Shown: positions 1 through 11,600 of the stretch, piece after piece
How positions within the stretch are numbered: position 1 is the stretch's first letter
How the letters are laid out: the number at the start of each line of letters is the position of its first letter
Assembly: GCA_027575765.1 (NCBI GenBank)
Contig: JANBPT010000319.1
Span: 1 to 44,797 of the forward strand
DNA: 44,797 nucleotides
Source of the DNA: Tieghemiomyces parasiticus
Lineage: Eukaryota; Kickxellomycota; Dimargaritomycetes; Dimargaritales; Dimargaritaceae
Reading direction: 5' to 3'
Translations under genes and position numbers: made by a program
The notes under the pieces: generated by a model
Databases searched by the model: none
Seen by the model: only the letters and a program-made list of their open reading frames with translations
What the model was told of the DNA's origin: nothing

Positions 1-55
1 TCACGTTAAGGCCGTGATCTCTCCGGAGGCGTGGGTTCGAATCCCACTCCGCTCA
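1..55 (+). tRNA. tRNA-Leu (anticodon AAG), 3' part only
   Basis: The window opens inside a tRNA gene. Visible are the anticodon stem (TCACG pairing with CGTGA) around a 7-base loop TTAAGGC with anticodon AAG, a long class II variable arm, the T arm (GTGGG, loop TTCGAAT, CCCAC) at 31-47, the 3' acceptor strand TCCGCTC and discriminator A at 55. The long variable arm and AAG anticodon identify leucine. The B box for TFIIIC is intact at about 34-44, and a run of seven T at 56-62 is a good Pol III terminator. The 5' half (acceptor, D arm, A box) lies before the window. No CCA is encoded, as expected in eukaryotes. Confidence 0.93.
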
Positions 56-62
56 TTTTTTT
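56..62 (+). terminator. Pol III terminator of the tRNA-Leu gene
   Basis: A run of seven T directly follows the discriminator base, the standard RNA polymerase III stop signal. Confidence 0.85.
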
Positions 63-872
63 GGTTACATTTACCAGCCTTCTTATCCGACTTGGGTCGT
101 CTGGATGTTTTGTGTAGAAAATGTTAACAGCTTGGTCGACAAACTAGGTTTCAAGCTATTCCAAAATTTTGGCGATAGTAGTCTTCAATGTGGCGACACC
201 CAACTGAATCAATGTGTACTCACCACAGCCTGCTGCTACGCACATCATCATTATACTCCCTGACCCTATGAATCAGGTAATCTATAACCTGGACGTGGCG
301 CAGCAGGTCGACCAATCCCAACCTAATTTCAACCAATCGACTGTGCATTTATTGATGACCGCATGATGAGCCAATTAATGGGACACTCGATATGGAACTT
401 AGCCCACCATCGATCTTTCGGATTAAGGGCGTCATACTATAGCACTTTGTTTAATTCGTTGCTGCCTAGACATCACGTACCTGGGGGACGTCTAATGTAG
501 CTATGGGTACATTGCGCTCAAGCGTGCGACCCCATCGCCTTTGATGACCGACCGGTGACGCCACAGCTTAGACGGGAACTGTGCTTGCCAAGAAACCCGT
601 ATGGATTCCTACCATTGTGTGACGAAGGTGGTAGGGAAGTGACATCAGGGTTTCTACATATCTAAGCCCCGATGCTTTAATTTTTTACCGGTACTGTATA
701 GCAAGGTGTCCTTGCTAATGACGTTAGCCTGGAATGAGGCTCAGCCAGCGGAAAGGGCATGATATGGCATGTTTTAGTTTTGTTCTTGAGGATGGGAAAC
801 ACCTCGAGTCGCATGGAAGACGGCCGATGATGGCTTTCAACTACCCCTCCCCTTCCCCTTCTTTCTCAACCC
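63..872. other. Intergenic spacer and upstream region of the CsbD-like gene
   Basis: No supportable gene is seen. Near the right end, at 844-859, three CCCCT motifs lie just upstream of the TATA box of the next gene. They match the yeast stress response element core, but pyrimidine-rich promoters are general in this window, so a function is not certain. Confidence 0.5.
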
Positions 873-880
873 ATATAAAA
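873..880 (+). promoter_or_regulatory. TATA box of the CsbD-like gene
   Basis: ATATAAAA lies about 150 bp before the start codon, following a C/T-rich tract with three CCCCT (STRE-like) motifs at 844-859. An AC-rich leader without ATG runs from about 905 to the ATG at 1032. Position and context fit a core promoter for a strongly induced gene. The start site was not measured. Confidence 0.65.
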
Positions 881-1031
881 GGACTACGTTCCGCGACCAC
901 CAGTTAGCCAAAACATCATCATTTGACACAGCCATCCAGTTCTCTACAACTATAACATCACCATTCTCCTTTTACCTACCTATCCTACGTACCGTCCTAC
1001 CGTCCTACCCCCCTTTCTTACCTACTTCATC

Positions 1032-1490
1032 ATGCATCACAACGGCGCTCCCATTAACAACCACGGTACTTTCGCCGCCCCGCAGACTGGTGCCACCAAC
1101 CCAGGCGCCATGGGTAGTGGTTTCGCCGACCGCCACACCAATACCACCACTGGTGGCCATGCTACGGCTAACCACACCACCGCCGGTCACCACGGTACGA
1201 CCGCTGGTGGCTCCCCCAGCAAGATGGGCGGTGCGGCCCAGCAAATGAAGGGTAGCATGACCAAGGCTATGGGTACCGCCGTTGGTAGTACCAACATGAA
1301 GGTCCGCGGCGAGGAGCAGAAGATGGAAGGCCAGGCCCGCCGCGAGGCCGCCAAGGTCGATAACCGTCAGGAGGCCGCCACCGGTGCCCAACAGGCCCAG
1401 GCCAGCAAGGTTCACGGTCGACCCGCCCACAACACCGCTGCCAATGCCAAGCAGAGCGCCGAGGCTGCCAAGTTCCACGCCAACCACTAA
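1032..1490 (+). CDS. Small CsbD-like stress-response protein
   Basis: A 152-residue, single-exon, highly hydrophilic protein. Residues about 1-65 are low-complexity, rich in Gly, Thr, His, Asn and Ala. Residues about 66-105 carry repeats of the form KGSMTKAMG...GSTNMKVRGEEQKMEGQARR, which resembles the CsbD-like fold signature (KGxxKExxGxxxGxxxLxxxGxxxxxxG) known from bacterial sigma-B stress proteins and from many small fungal stress proteins. The tail is Ala/Gln/Lys-rich. There is no signal peptide or membrane segment, so a soluble cytoplasmic protein is expected. The start is the first ATG after a TATA box and ATG-free leader, and a poly(A) signal follows. Codons are strongly C-ending, as in well-expressed genes. 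The molecular role of CsbD proteins is poorly known; LEA-like protection is an inference. Confidence 0.75.
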   Translation: MHHNGAPINNHGTFAAPQTGATNPGAMGSGFADRHTNTTTGGHATANHTTAGHHGTTAGGSPSKMGGAAQQMKGSMTKAMGTAVGSTNMKVRGEEQKMEGQARREAAKVDNRQEAATGAQQAQASKVHGRPAHNTAANAKQSAEAAKFHANH

Positions 1491-1661
1491 AGAATATTTC
1501 TAGGAAGAAAGCGTTATCGGTCGGTCCCGGTAATTCTGATTTCTTTTTCTGTATTTTCATTCTATTTTGTACGATATAAGTTGGCTTCAGCCAGCACACA
1601 CCAATCTCCTCTGATTATCCACACCACCTCGCACTTTGATTTGTAGTAGTAGTAGTGGTAC

Positions 1662-1667
1662 AATAAA
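1662..1667 (+). terminator. Poly(A) signal AATAAA, CsbD-like gene
   Basis: AATAAA lies 172 bp after the stop codon of the CsbD-like gene, following a TAG/AGT trinucleotide run. Confidence 0.7.
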
Positions 1668-2041
1668 TCGTATTCAGATGCCGTAGCTCAGCGTTTAATG
1701 ACTATGTTAAAGAGCGGGAGGGAGGCCCATTTTACTTAGAACTTCTCATTGTCCAATCTCAAGGTACTAGCTGTTGCAACAGCGCGTTTTCATGAACGCA
1801 GAAGTGCCCTTGTAACGTTGCCACTCCCCCTCAGTTGCCTGGCGACTTCCTCCACGGTGAAAAACTCCCATGAGCTTCAACCTTAGATTCCGACGGCCTG
1901 TAGAGTGCACTTCGTGAATTCCTCATTCCACATTCCATTTATGACTTCTCTGCTCCAGCTGCGTCTATTGCTGCATATATACATACACGCTTTTTTCCCC
2001 CTTCTCTAGTGCATTTCTTTTTTTTTGTAATCCTCTCCACC
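1668..2041. other. Spacer and leader of the CstF-50 gene
   Basis: No coding exon was found here, although I searched it specifically for the missing N-terminal domain of the next gene. A TATA-like stretch, CATATATACA, at about 1974-1983 and a C/T-rich tract lead to the ATG at 2042. Confidence 0.55.
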
Positions 2042-3648
2042 ATGGCCACCACGGACAACCCCGCCGAGCCCATACCGGCAGTACCGCTCGACTACACCGT
2101 ATGTTACTCGACGATGCACCAGGGCCCGTGCTCGACGGCCACCTTTAACTATGACGGTAAGCAGAGAGATTTGTTTATTGAGAAAGGCACACGATGACCA
2201 ATTGTGGAACCACATCGCTCTGGCCGGCCAGGGCAGCCACGGTAACGGGTCTACACGGGCGCAATGGGGCTGGAAGTGGTACCGATCAATTGCCATCACG
2301 CTCCTAAAGCCCATAGCCAAAACTCTCACCTCTTCTTCATTATCGCTCTCCCGCACCCACCAACCAGGCCGCTATGCCGCGTCAGGGTCCTACGATACCA
2401 CGGTCAAGGTGCTCGACGTGGCCAAAATGAACCTTCGCAGTAACCACATCGAGGATAAACCAATGATCCAGGCACTCTACGACCAGAGCGACCGGGTGAA
2501 CGACCTGGCTTTCCACCCGAACGGCATGGTGCTTGCCACCTGTTCGGCGGACCGCCAAATTAAGCTGTACGACATGATGCGGCCCAAGGTCAAGTGGTCC
2601 ATTCAGCACTTCCAGGACTCGCACCCAGTCCTAGCCATCAGTTTCCACCCGTCGGGCGATTTCCTGGCCGCTGCCGCGCAGTCAGCTCCGTCCATCCGGC
2701 TTTTCGACGTCAAGACGTTTCAAGGGTACACCGCGTCGCGTAATCCGGACGACCAGCACACGTCCGGCGGAATCCGGCAGGTCCGGTTCGCTGATAACGG
2801 GTCCCATATGGTGACGGCTGGGGACGACGACGCCATCAAGGTATGGGATATCGTATCGGGATCATGTGTCAAGACCCTGGAGAAGGCCCACGGAGGGAAC
2901 GGTGTGTCCACGGCCCAGTTCTCGCGGAACGGCAAGTATATCCTGTCGAGCGGCCGCGACTCGTCGGCCAAGTTGTGGGAGACCACCAGTGGGAAACTGG
3001 TGCACACATTTAAGGGCGCCGCCCATACCAAGTTCCACGTTCCCGCCGCGTTCAATTACAACGAGAGTCTGGTGTTCAGTATCGACGAGGACAGGCACCA
3101 CGTATGCTACTGGGATTCCAAGACGGGTGCCTTCGTTGGTCAGTGGGCCGGTAAGTGTTAAGGAATTTTCTTGGGATGCTGCCGCTGGGTGGGGAGGGCG
3201 CGGGTTTCTCTGGGGGGGGGAAGGTCCTTACCCCATATTTATTTTTTACGGTACACTACTTTACGTCGGCTAATATGCTCACCCAACGCCTCATCCTGTA
3301 ATCTGGCCCCCACTTGACCCATCCCGCACAATCATCCGGATTTCCAGCGCATAACTGCCCCATCAACTGGCTGGCCACATCCCCCACCGACTCAGGTCTG
3401 CTCACCTGCGGGTAAGTTTCACGTCCCTAAGCCTGCCCGACACTGGTCTACGATTTTCTGGACGGTGAGAGACTCCTGGCTTTTAAGATGCATCCACCGG
3501 CCGCCTTTAGACTAACGCTTATGTAACAATACCTTCCTTCCGGTCCCACTCCCCCCCCCTCCTCCTCCTCCCCCTCCTCCTTTTCTTTAGCGATGACAAC
3601 AAGATCAAATATTGGACCGCCCCAAGTAGTAGTAGCACGGAAACCTGA
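2042..3648 (+). CDS. CSTF1: Cleavage stimulation factor subunit 1 (CstF-50), seven-WD40 protein
   Basis: Four exons: 2042-2156, 2368-3150, 3348-3411 and 3591-3648. Introns are 211, 197 and 179 nt with GTAAGC, GTAAGT and GTAAGT donors and AG acceptors. The spliced frame gives 339 residues. CstF-50 binds CstF-77 and helps recognise the downstream element in mRNA 3'-end cleavage in the nucleus. Diagnostic CstF-50 features are CYSTMHQGPCSTATF before blade 1, SFHPSGDF, the NPDDQHT loop, EKAHGGNGVSTAQFSRNGKYILSS in shortened form as KYILSSGRDS, and a final DDNKIKYW blade. Seven WD40 repeats lie at about 33-55, 77-107, 118-153, 166-195, 205-240, 250-280 and 288-330. The animal protein has about 430 residues with an N-terminal dimerisation domain of about 90; that domain is absent. 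The start ATG has a strong CCACCATGG context and no upstream exon is visible. Confidence 0.9.
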
Positions 3649-6600
3649 TGAATTGTTGCGTATACCTTCACTAGCTGCAGCTTTGATCAGTAGGTGTAAC
3701 TCTATTGGGGTTAGCAGCAGCTTGACACGTTAATGATAAAAAAAGGTCACTCGCATAAACATAATTAAGGTACCATGTACGACCAAGCTCAGGCGTTAGA
3801 CTGGCAGCCCTGTGGTATCCTCGAGTATGCAGAGGAAATAGAGGAATTGTAATGGTCGGTCGAAGAGAACAACGTGCCCCTACCGTCGGATTACACCAAC
3901 GTGGGGCGATTGGAGGCGTATAGGTTCAGACACGGCATTTATTCACACCCGGGACGCCCGGACCAAAGTGTTATTAGCCTCGAATTGCCCCTCCATAATA
4001 CAGGCCATGAGAGAAGCTGGCAATCCACCAAGACAGCGTGTCTGATTACAGGAGAGAGAGGGGGGGACTGTCAACCCATTCCACATATTCCTGATATACG
4101 AGGTCATGATTATCATATTTGGGGACCCTCTTACGCTGACTGACAGGGCGGTCAGGAGGTCCGCCGGTGGAAGGAGAAAGGGCAAGGTACTCTGACAGGC
4201 GACTGGCTTTTCCATTAGCAATCAATGGCAGGAGCACCACCATTACTGGCTTCAACATTGATAAGTCGGCACACAGCTTTCGGATGTCTGGTCGGTTTTC
4301 CAGCTTTAAAACTGGGCATTACAGAGATGGTTGCTTGAGCGAGGTAATAAAATCAGGCAGAAAAAAAAAGCGGGACTTTAGTGCAATGCCATTCACTGGT
4401 CAACTTGTCAATTAGCCTTCTTTTCACTTTTATAGAATAAAATAATAAATATTAACACACCAAACTCTCCCACCTTCACCCAGCCCATCTCTTGAACCCG
4501 TCGTTCACACGACTGGATGACAGATCGAGTCGATTATATCCCGTCAGAGTGTCCCTCTATGCATCTTAAGCTTTGTCTTACGACCAAGCAGGGTGGAATA
4601 AGGCTGAATTGTGAACCACCGCAAGAAGCTTCGGCTGGGGACGGCCATGGCCAAGCACGGAGTCACAGGATGCCAAGGAGACGGGGGAGGGGAATGATAA
4701 TGGTCCCAAATGTCCCAATTCTTACCGTTGCTCAGACTTCTCAATCTCGGTGCCCGTCCCCCACCATTGACTTGGGTCTGAGACGGACGAGAAAGTGACA
4801 GATAAGAGACCCCACTCCTAATCGGCGCTCCATCGGACGGACAGGCAGACCTCAGACATTATGGGGTGATGAGGGGTAGACTCAGGGGGAGGGAGGGGGG
4901 AAAAGCGAGGGTAAAGAGGGAGTGTCTCATTTAAACCACCCCTAAACGCTTTTATTGCTAGCCCTCTGGCTACATAGAGACCAGGTTTGACACAGTAGGG
5001 TAGGGACCACTCTAAACCCTTTACTTCTCTTTCTTTCTTGGTATCAACCTGACAAGGTTACGAACCCCTTTGGTCAAAGTTGTCCACAAGCCGATGGGTA
5101 TTCCGGACTCCCCCTCCTTCCCTCATGGGTTAGGCCTAAAGGGGGGAGGGGATTTCGTGCGGGTCAACCCTTCACTCCGCCTTCTCCCGCTCGTCCTCCC
5201 TCTCGGCGGCCCATCATAACTGCTGTGATACTGGCAGTCTACAACGTTTCCTAAAAGTCACCAAACGTAAGACTGGCCGTGGCGGCTATATCCGCCTATC
5301 CTCTACAGAGAGGCGACTGAACGAAGAATCTGTCAAAACCTAGAAGCAAGTGGCTTCTTTGGATCACTCCCCCCTCCCCCGGATGACAATGTTAACGACA
5401 GAACACGGATCGGCCCAGACTCCACCTATTCAGGGACGACAGTCGGTGGCAAGTTAAGACCTTGAAGGATAGGAGATAGACTTGGCACGGCGTAGTGATG
5501 TGTTAATGGATGGTCTGGTCGCAACCAACTGTGCTCTGAGTAGACCATTTTCACCCCGTCCGCTGCGCTCTGCATAACATAATGCCGCCAATAACCAACA
5601 GTGTAATACACACGACGGCCAGGTGCTTTTCATTGTGTAACCCCCTTACTGTGCTCTGTGCTAGTGGCGGACTAAGTTTAAGGGTGGGAAAAAGGTAGGA
5701 ACGATGCGACTAACTTATTATCATTTGGCTTGTTTTGCGAGTGAAGAGGGAGGCCAGTCGATCGACCAGGGCAGCTCAGCACCTAGCCCTGTCCTCCCGC
5801 CCATAAAGCCACCAGGCTACTGCCCACGCCTGATCTCTCGCTTTACTTCCGGACGACCCATTCTATGTGGCGGTCAGCCTTTCGGGGTAAAACTTTTCCA
5901 CCAATCTGGAAACCATTAGCATTTCTACCGTCGCCTTTCGATGCGCACAACCTTCTGTCCCCCTAAAAAAAATATAAAGGATTAATCAGGAAGCTATGTC
6001 GTTGGAATTTATGTCTACCCTCCCCTCCCTGTACAGCCGCATAGCGAGAGCAAGAGGATGTTCTAAAGTGTCTCAACCATTACCGTCCCTGTCTATGCCA
6101 TAGGTGGATAAGCTCCTTCCCTTGCTAACACCGTTGAACGCACAGCCACACCCGTTGGCCGGGTATCCACCTGGAGTTTGATACGATGTGCCTGTGTGTG
6201 GGGGGAGGGGGAGAGAGGGAGTGAGATGAGGTGGGGTCGGTTTGAAAGTGGCCGCCTTTAAAGGTTGGCTTCGGTAATTAGTGGTCTCAATAACGTGAAG
6301 GTTGTGCATTCGCAATATCCACGGCAATAAGCCTTTTTTGGCGGGTTGTGGTCATCAATGATGCCCACCCACAGCCTCACAAGCAGTTGGTTCGGACCGA
6401 CTGACATGTTCAGTATCAGTTGACTGGCACGGAACGACTGGGGGGAGAGTCTACCGCTAATACCCATGAGAATTCATGTGTCACCTGAAGTTTTTTTTGT
6501 TTTTTTTTTCCACTTCCGCTTCCATCTCGTTTCCACACACCAAGGCGCGGGAGGGGGGGAGGAGTCTAAGGATCATTAACAATATAGCCGATACAGTTGG

Positions 6601-9600
6601 TTTCGACATGGTTTACATATTCCATAAGCAACATTGAACTTGTAAACTTAACCAGAAAAGTAAGGCACCCCTTCCTCCCTTCCAATGACCCTCAGCCCGG
6701 GCTGCTGCACACGCGGTCATTCCCGTACTTATTTCCCTTATTACCCCACTTACAAGCATACCCGATAGCCAGAGTTCCCTATAAAAATGATAAATCAGAT
6801 AGTTCACCCTCCCTTTCCCTTTCCGCACCTCACTTTACATCCTCCAGGTTGGTAAAGCGATAAGATATCTTACCTTGTAGTGCTTGGGAAACCCTGGCGC
6901 GTCACATCGGGTCCGGGTGAGTCCCTTTTACTGAGTTTACCTTTGAGGGCGATGGCGTGACAATTGATCCGCAAGAGGGCGATATCAATTATTAATTTGG
7001 GTTAGGAAGGTAAATGGTGAACAGGCGGACTCTCCCCCTAGAATCGATTCGAATTTCTAAACCACATCTTCCCCCGCACCATCTCGGTTCATGAATTATT
7101 TACTTCGCTGTAGAAGTAAACCATCTTTAGTGTCCATGGATGTGGGCGTCCACCATCGCGTTCAATAAACTCCACCTCCTCTTTCCTATCCCCCAATACC
7201 CATTATAATGACTACCTACCGATAAACGACTTGATGTCACACGCCAACCTACCGGCGGCTGGCACGAAGAAGTAGGGGCGCCAGATAAGATCGGCCATGA
7301 GGGGGGGGGCGCCTTCTCGTCAGATAACCTGATCTGCATTGGGGTTTGAAGAGCTGTGCTTTTTATTATTAAATCGCCAGATATTCTTATCATGGGCGCG
7401 GTCGTTCCTCTTTCCCACCGCCAACTCAGTCATTATTTCTGTGAATCACCAAGAGTGGTACAGATTTAGGCAAGAGGAAAGTACTTGCCATAGCCTCTTT
7501 TTTGTTTCTACGTTAAATATACGAACCGCCTGAGGGTGCGTGGATGATGTGTTCATTAAATCCCCTCCCCCAGTCCACATCCCCCGCCCTTAATAATATA
7601 CTGCAGTCTCGCAGCGGATCCTGAAGGTCATGGAGGTGGCTTGCATTCCCGTCAAGGCGTCGCTTCTTCCCTTCAAAAACTCGACAGGTCGACCCTCCCA
7701 TACCGCTCTCAAATGCGCTGCTCTCGTCTGCACGCCCTCTGTGGTTGCCTTTGACTGATTAAATACCGTACTTATGGCTTTAGCGTGTATAGTAGGAGCC
7801 TCAAAACTTGTCTGACACGGCAGAGTAAAGTCGAACCGTACCTAAGCCTCGCCCTAGTATGCAGCTCCACTAGAAGGTCTGTATATCGCGGGAGGAATGG
7901 GGTGCCGAGATCGGTCCATCCTCAATAATCAGCGAACGAGACACAATGAAAGGCGGTAACGACCGGCCGGGTTTACTTCTTGCTGCTCACTTTCCCGAAT
8001 GGCCCGCTGTGTTGATGGCCTGGTGTCCCGAGTGTCGGTTAATGTGAAGGCAGGGGAAGAGAAAAAAAACCGAGGGAGGGGTGAGAGAGAAGAGGTGTGT
8101 ACTACAGACCGAGTGGTTTGGGCACCACGAATCGTAAAACACGGTCACCTGGCTACCCATTCGACAAACGGACCGATGGGCTTTCAGGCCGCGGACTAAA
8201 GAAAAGGTGAAATGAAGGGTTCGGAAGCGAATGAGTGAATAGTCCCCGTTACCCCAAGGCCATGTCCGCTGGGTCCACCCACAGAGTTGTCCAGCCGGCC
8301 GACAAACGCGTTGACTAGTTCTATCCGTAGCCATTTCATATGCAGGCACTGCACACTGTGGTTAGTTTCAATACGTCCCTTCTCCACCTTCCCCACTACA
8401 GTGCCTTGTTGCCAATGTATGTCATGCACTAAGTTGCCGCTCCCCTCACTTCCTTGCCAAGCAATCAGTAGAGGCAGACCCCTGCATGACCAGGCCTGGA
8501 CCTGTATTGGTTGCACACTATATTCCGTTTTTAGTGTATATTTCGCACATGCACACCCACGGCCTTGAAGCAAGAGTGGTGTCAAAACCCAGGGCGGCGG
8601 AGAGGATGAAGCCATCGGAATGGAAGACAGGGATGGGTAGGCGACCTTCGGCCAAATCGAAGTTACTTGGGAAAGAACCATGCAAACCCACCTCCAACTT
8701 AACCCGAACGCTTCCCGTTCGCGACTGGCTATCCTCTTGAGGGTTACCCGTCGAGTGTTCGTAGCGAACGAGGCATAGCCTGCAATCGACAGAAACACGG
8801 AATGCCCCTGCCGGCCGTGAAGCACGGGAGAGGGGGGTAAGTCATTAGGCCCTTCTACCAGTCTCCGCGGGACACCCCGACCGCAGGATCCCGTACTCAC
8901 AATGGCGTGCAATCGTAGATCTATCACGATAGAATGGACCTACACACAATCGTGGATCAGGCTATATGACCGGAGGCGGAGATTAAAGTGGAGAAAGGCA
9001 TAATTGATGGATGCCAAGGCTACAGGCCGACAACCTACATTTCCTGAAGCAAAGTTGGCACCTGAGGCCAGCCAAGGTGGGAAGGCGATGCCAGAGATCA
9101 ACTAGTTGATTTTTTAGTGGTGCTGATCAACAACGCATCCACCGGGCAGCGCATTAAGGGGTTTCGTAAGCAAGCCGGTGCCACTACGCTTGTATTTCAT
9201 GAAGATCGACCAAATCATTCCATACCCAATGGTACCTCAGCAAGCGTGGATCCATGTGCGTGTGTGTGCGCGTGTGTTGAGGGGAAATTAATGCCGGTTC
9301 ATCAGATGTGTGAACTTGACCAAAGTGGTTAGAGAAGTCTTGGGGGGTGGGTGGCCCGGTACCGCAGTGACCGTACGTTAGATAGTGCATTCTCGACTCT
9401 TTTTAAAGGGCTATAGTGACGGTAACATATATCACGTCGGACCCAGTTAACTAACCTCTCTAACCCATTGATGCGCGCTAGCTCAGGTGTATATCAGTTA
9501 CCCACAACGACTGTCGAGGAGGAGAAAATGATAATTCAGGTGGGCAAAAGTCTGGCTTGGTCGTCGTTGCGAAGCTGAAGATGGGTACCGTAGACCGGTG

Positions 9601-11600
9601 GCAGTGTGCTAAAGGGCAGCACGGGTTCTCTTTCGGCAATACTCGAACAGCTACCGCGGTCATTAGCCGCCAGGCTGTCAAGACCCTGTCATCCATCGGT
9701 ATGGGCGAGTGGAGGTTCCAGGGCGGGTCTCCTCTTCCCCCGTTGTTCCCGTCACCACTACAACCGCTTGGGCCCGACACTGTAGTTGTACCCGTTCGGA
9801 TTATCCATTGTTCTCGGGCGGAGCCAGCCTATAGGATATGCTCGACCAAAGCCGATCTTTATATCGGACCACGGAGGGCGGTGAGATTGTGGGCAGGGGT
9901 GGATGGATGAAGGGAGGGGAGTAAATCCGGGAAAGAGGGGGGATGGCTATGCCATTGGTACGGCGGGGGACTGCCGTATTCTAGCCACTCGGTCCGGCTA
10001 TGTTGACTATTCCTTACAATTAATTGGGGAGGAGGAGGGATGTTTATTTAACGCCGTCTAAGAGGGGGGTGAAGATGTGGTGTAGACGCTGGGCCTCTCA
10101 TAGGAATGCTGCACTTAACAAAACATTATAGCTGGATTAGCCGCCAAGTAGAGCGGTCCATACGGCCAAGCATTAGGTTACGGGTGATAAGCGCGTGGAA
10201 AGGTTTATCCGGGCGGGAGCTGCCGAGCTAGCATTCAAGTAGAGGCAGCGCCGCATCCATCGCATACGCAGCAGCGGTCGCTCTATGCAGCCCCCTAGGC
10301 CAGCACCTCCCCCATTGGATACTGGTAAACCAACCAAGCGAGGCTAGAGGAATAGGTACCGCCAGTGATGATGACGGCAGTCTGGCGGGGGGTTCTAATC
10401 ACAATCCCCGGCGGAATAGGTAAAGAGAGGGCCAATACGAGCGCTCCAATGGGTGTGGGTATGCGGAGGGAGGGCTGGCGATGTCTTTCGGGATGGGCGT
10501 GTTGAATTCTAGAGGGGAAGGCCATGCATAAGTGATGTGTGGGGTCGCCGCCTTTTGACGTGGGGGGTGGGCTATGCTGTGGAGGCCTGCGACCATTCGC
10601 TAAAACCCCGTCACCCCACTCTCTACGGCCCAGCACTACGCCCGCAGTACACATAGCTTTACATCTCACCTTTCCTAGCTAATGGACTGGGCCGCATATT
10701 CGCCTGGTCATTTTGTCACAAACTTTGCCGTGCCGCAGAGCCGGCCAGCCATTACCACTTTAGCCTCCCCTCCCTCATTTTGCACAGGAACCTACCAGCC
10801 TGGGCAGGGCGTGTGTTTTATGCCACCTTCCATGGACTCACTAACTGATCCCGCAATTGATACACGCGGCGGATGGCTTATCAAATGATAAAGGTCAGCC
10901 TACTCTTCCCCCAACCCAACCCAACCCAACCCCCATTCATACGCATAGACTCTGGCGCTCAGAACAAAAGGATATAACGTGGGGTTCGCCTCACAGTGTG
11001 TTAATAGCCCGAGCAGATCGACCGCCACTCCGCGCGTCATCCCTTTTCTCGCCCATTGGGTCTGCTGGCTACGACATTCACTCGCCCTGTTACCTATCCC
11101 CCGTATATTAAATTACTCTGACTGCTGCCTGTGCAAGAATACCGCTGGCTGACAGGTCCAATATACCAATGGCAGCCGGCGCCGCGCGGGTAACCCCACC
11201 CAGACGCGTGGATGGCTCCCCTTCCCACCCTCCTCAGCATACAGCGCAACAGGCAAGGCAGAACGCGCGCATATAAGGCGTGGTACGGTGACTTGAAGGG
11301 AGAAATACCAGCGATTACCCCCCCCCCCCATGAACAGATCGCTTCCTAGGTTGGGCTGTGGAAAGGTGGTGCCCCCCCCCACTGGTGACGTTTCCACAAG
11401 TAATTCCAATAGCACCATGAACTACCCACGGCAATACGTACGGAGGAACGGATGTGGCGTCAGGTAACTTCCTAGCCTGTAGGTGCATGGTCCACCAGGG
11501 AAAAGGCCAGGCTTGCAGACCCTACAGCAGCTTTCCATGACATGTTGGGGCCAACCCTGGTCGCTGTGGCCTCTGCGTTAAGGCCAGCAGGTCAATGTAT
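3649..11600. other. Gene-poor spacer of about 8 kb
   Basis: No exon, RNA gene or transposon domain is recognisable. Open frames are short, lack family motifs and do not show the G/C-ending codon bias of the real genes. The longest is a 243-codon frame at complement 8196-8927, described as a finding. The stretch has many homopolymer G and C runs, a GT/GC-alternating tract near 9255-9275 and a short CCCAA microsatellite near 10911-10932. Fast-evolving or very short-exon genes could be missed by eye. Confidence 0.6.
10911..10932. repeat. Short (CCCAA)n microsatellite
   Basis: About four consecutive CCAAC units followed by CCCC. It is far too short and lacks the TTAGGG-type unit to be telomeric. 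Confidence 0.7.

Noticed and set aside
1005..1487. 160-codon open frame antisense to the CsbD-like gene
   Set aside because: It mirrors the strongly biased codons of the sense gene. Its Gly/Leu/Thr/Val-rich product has no motif, and the sense strand has the TATA box and poly(A) signal.
10911..10932. CCCAA repeats as internal telomere sequence
   Set aside because: Only about four units, and the unit is not the fungal TTAGGG type.
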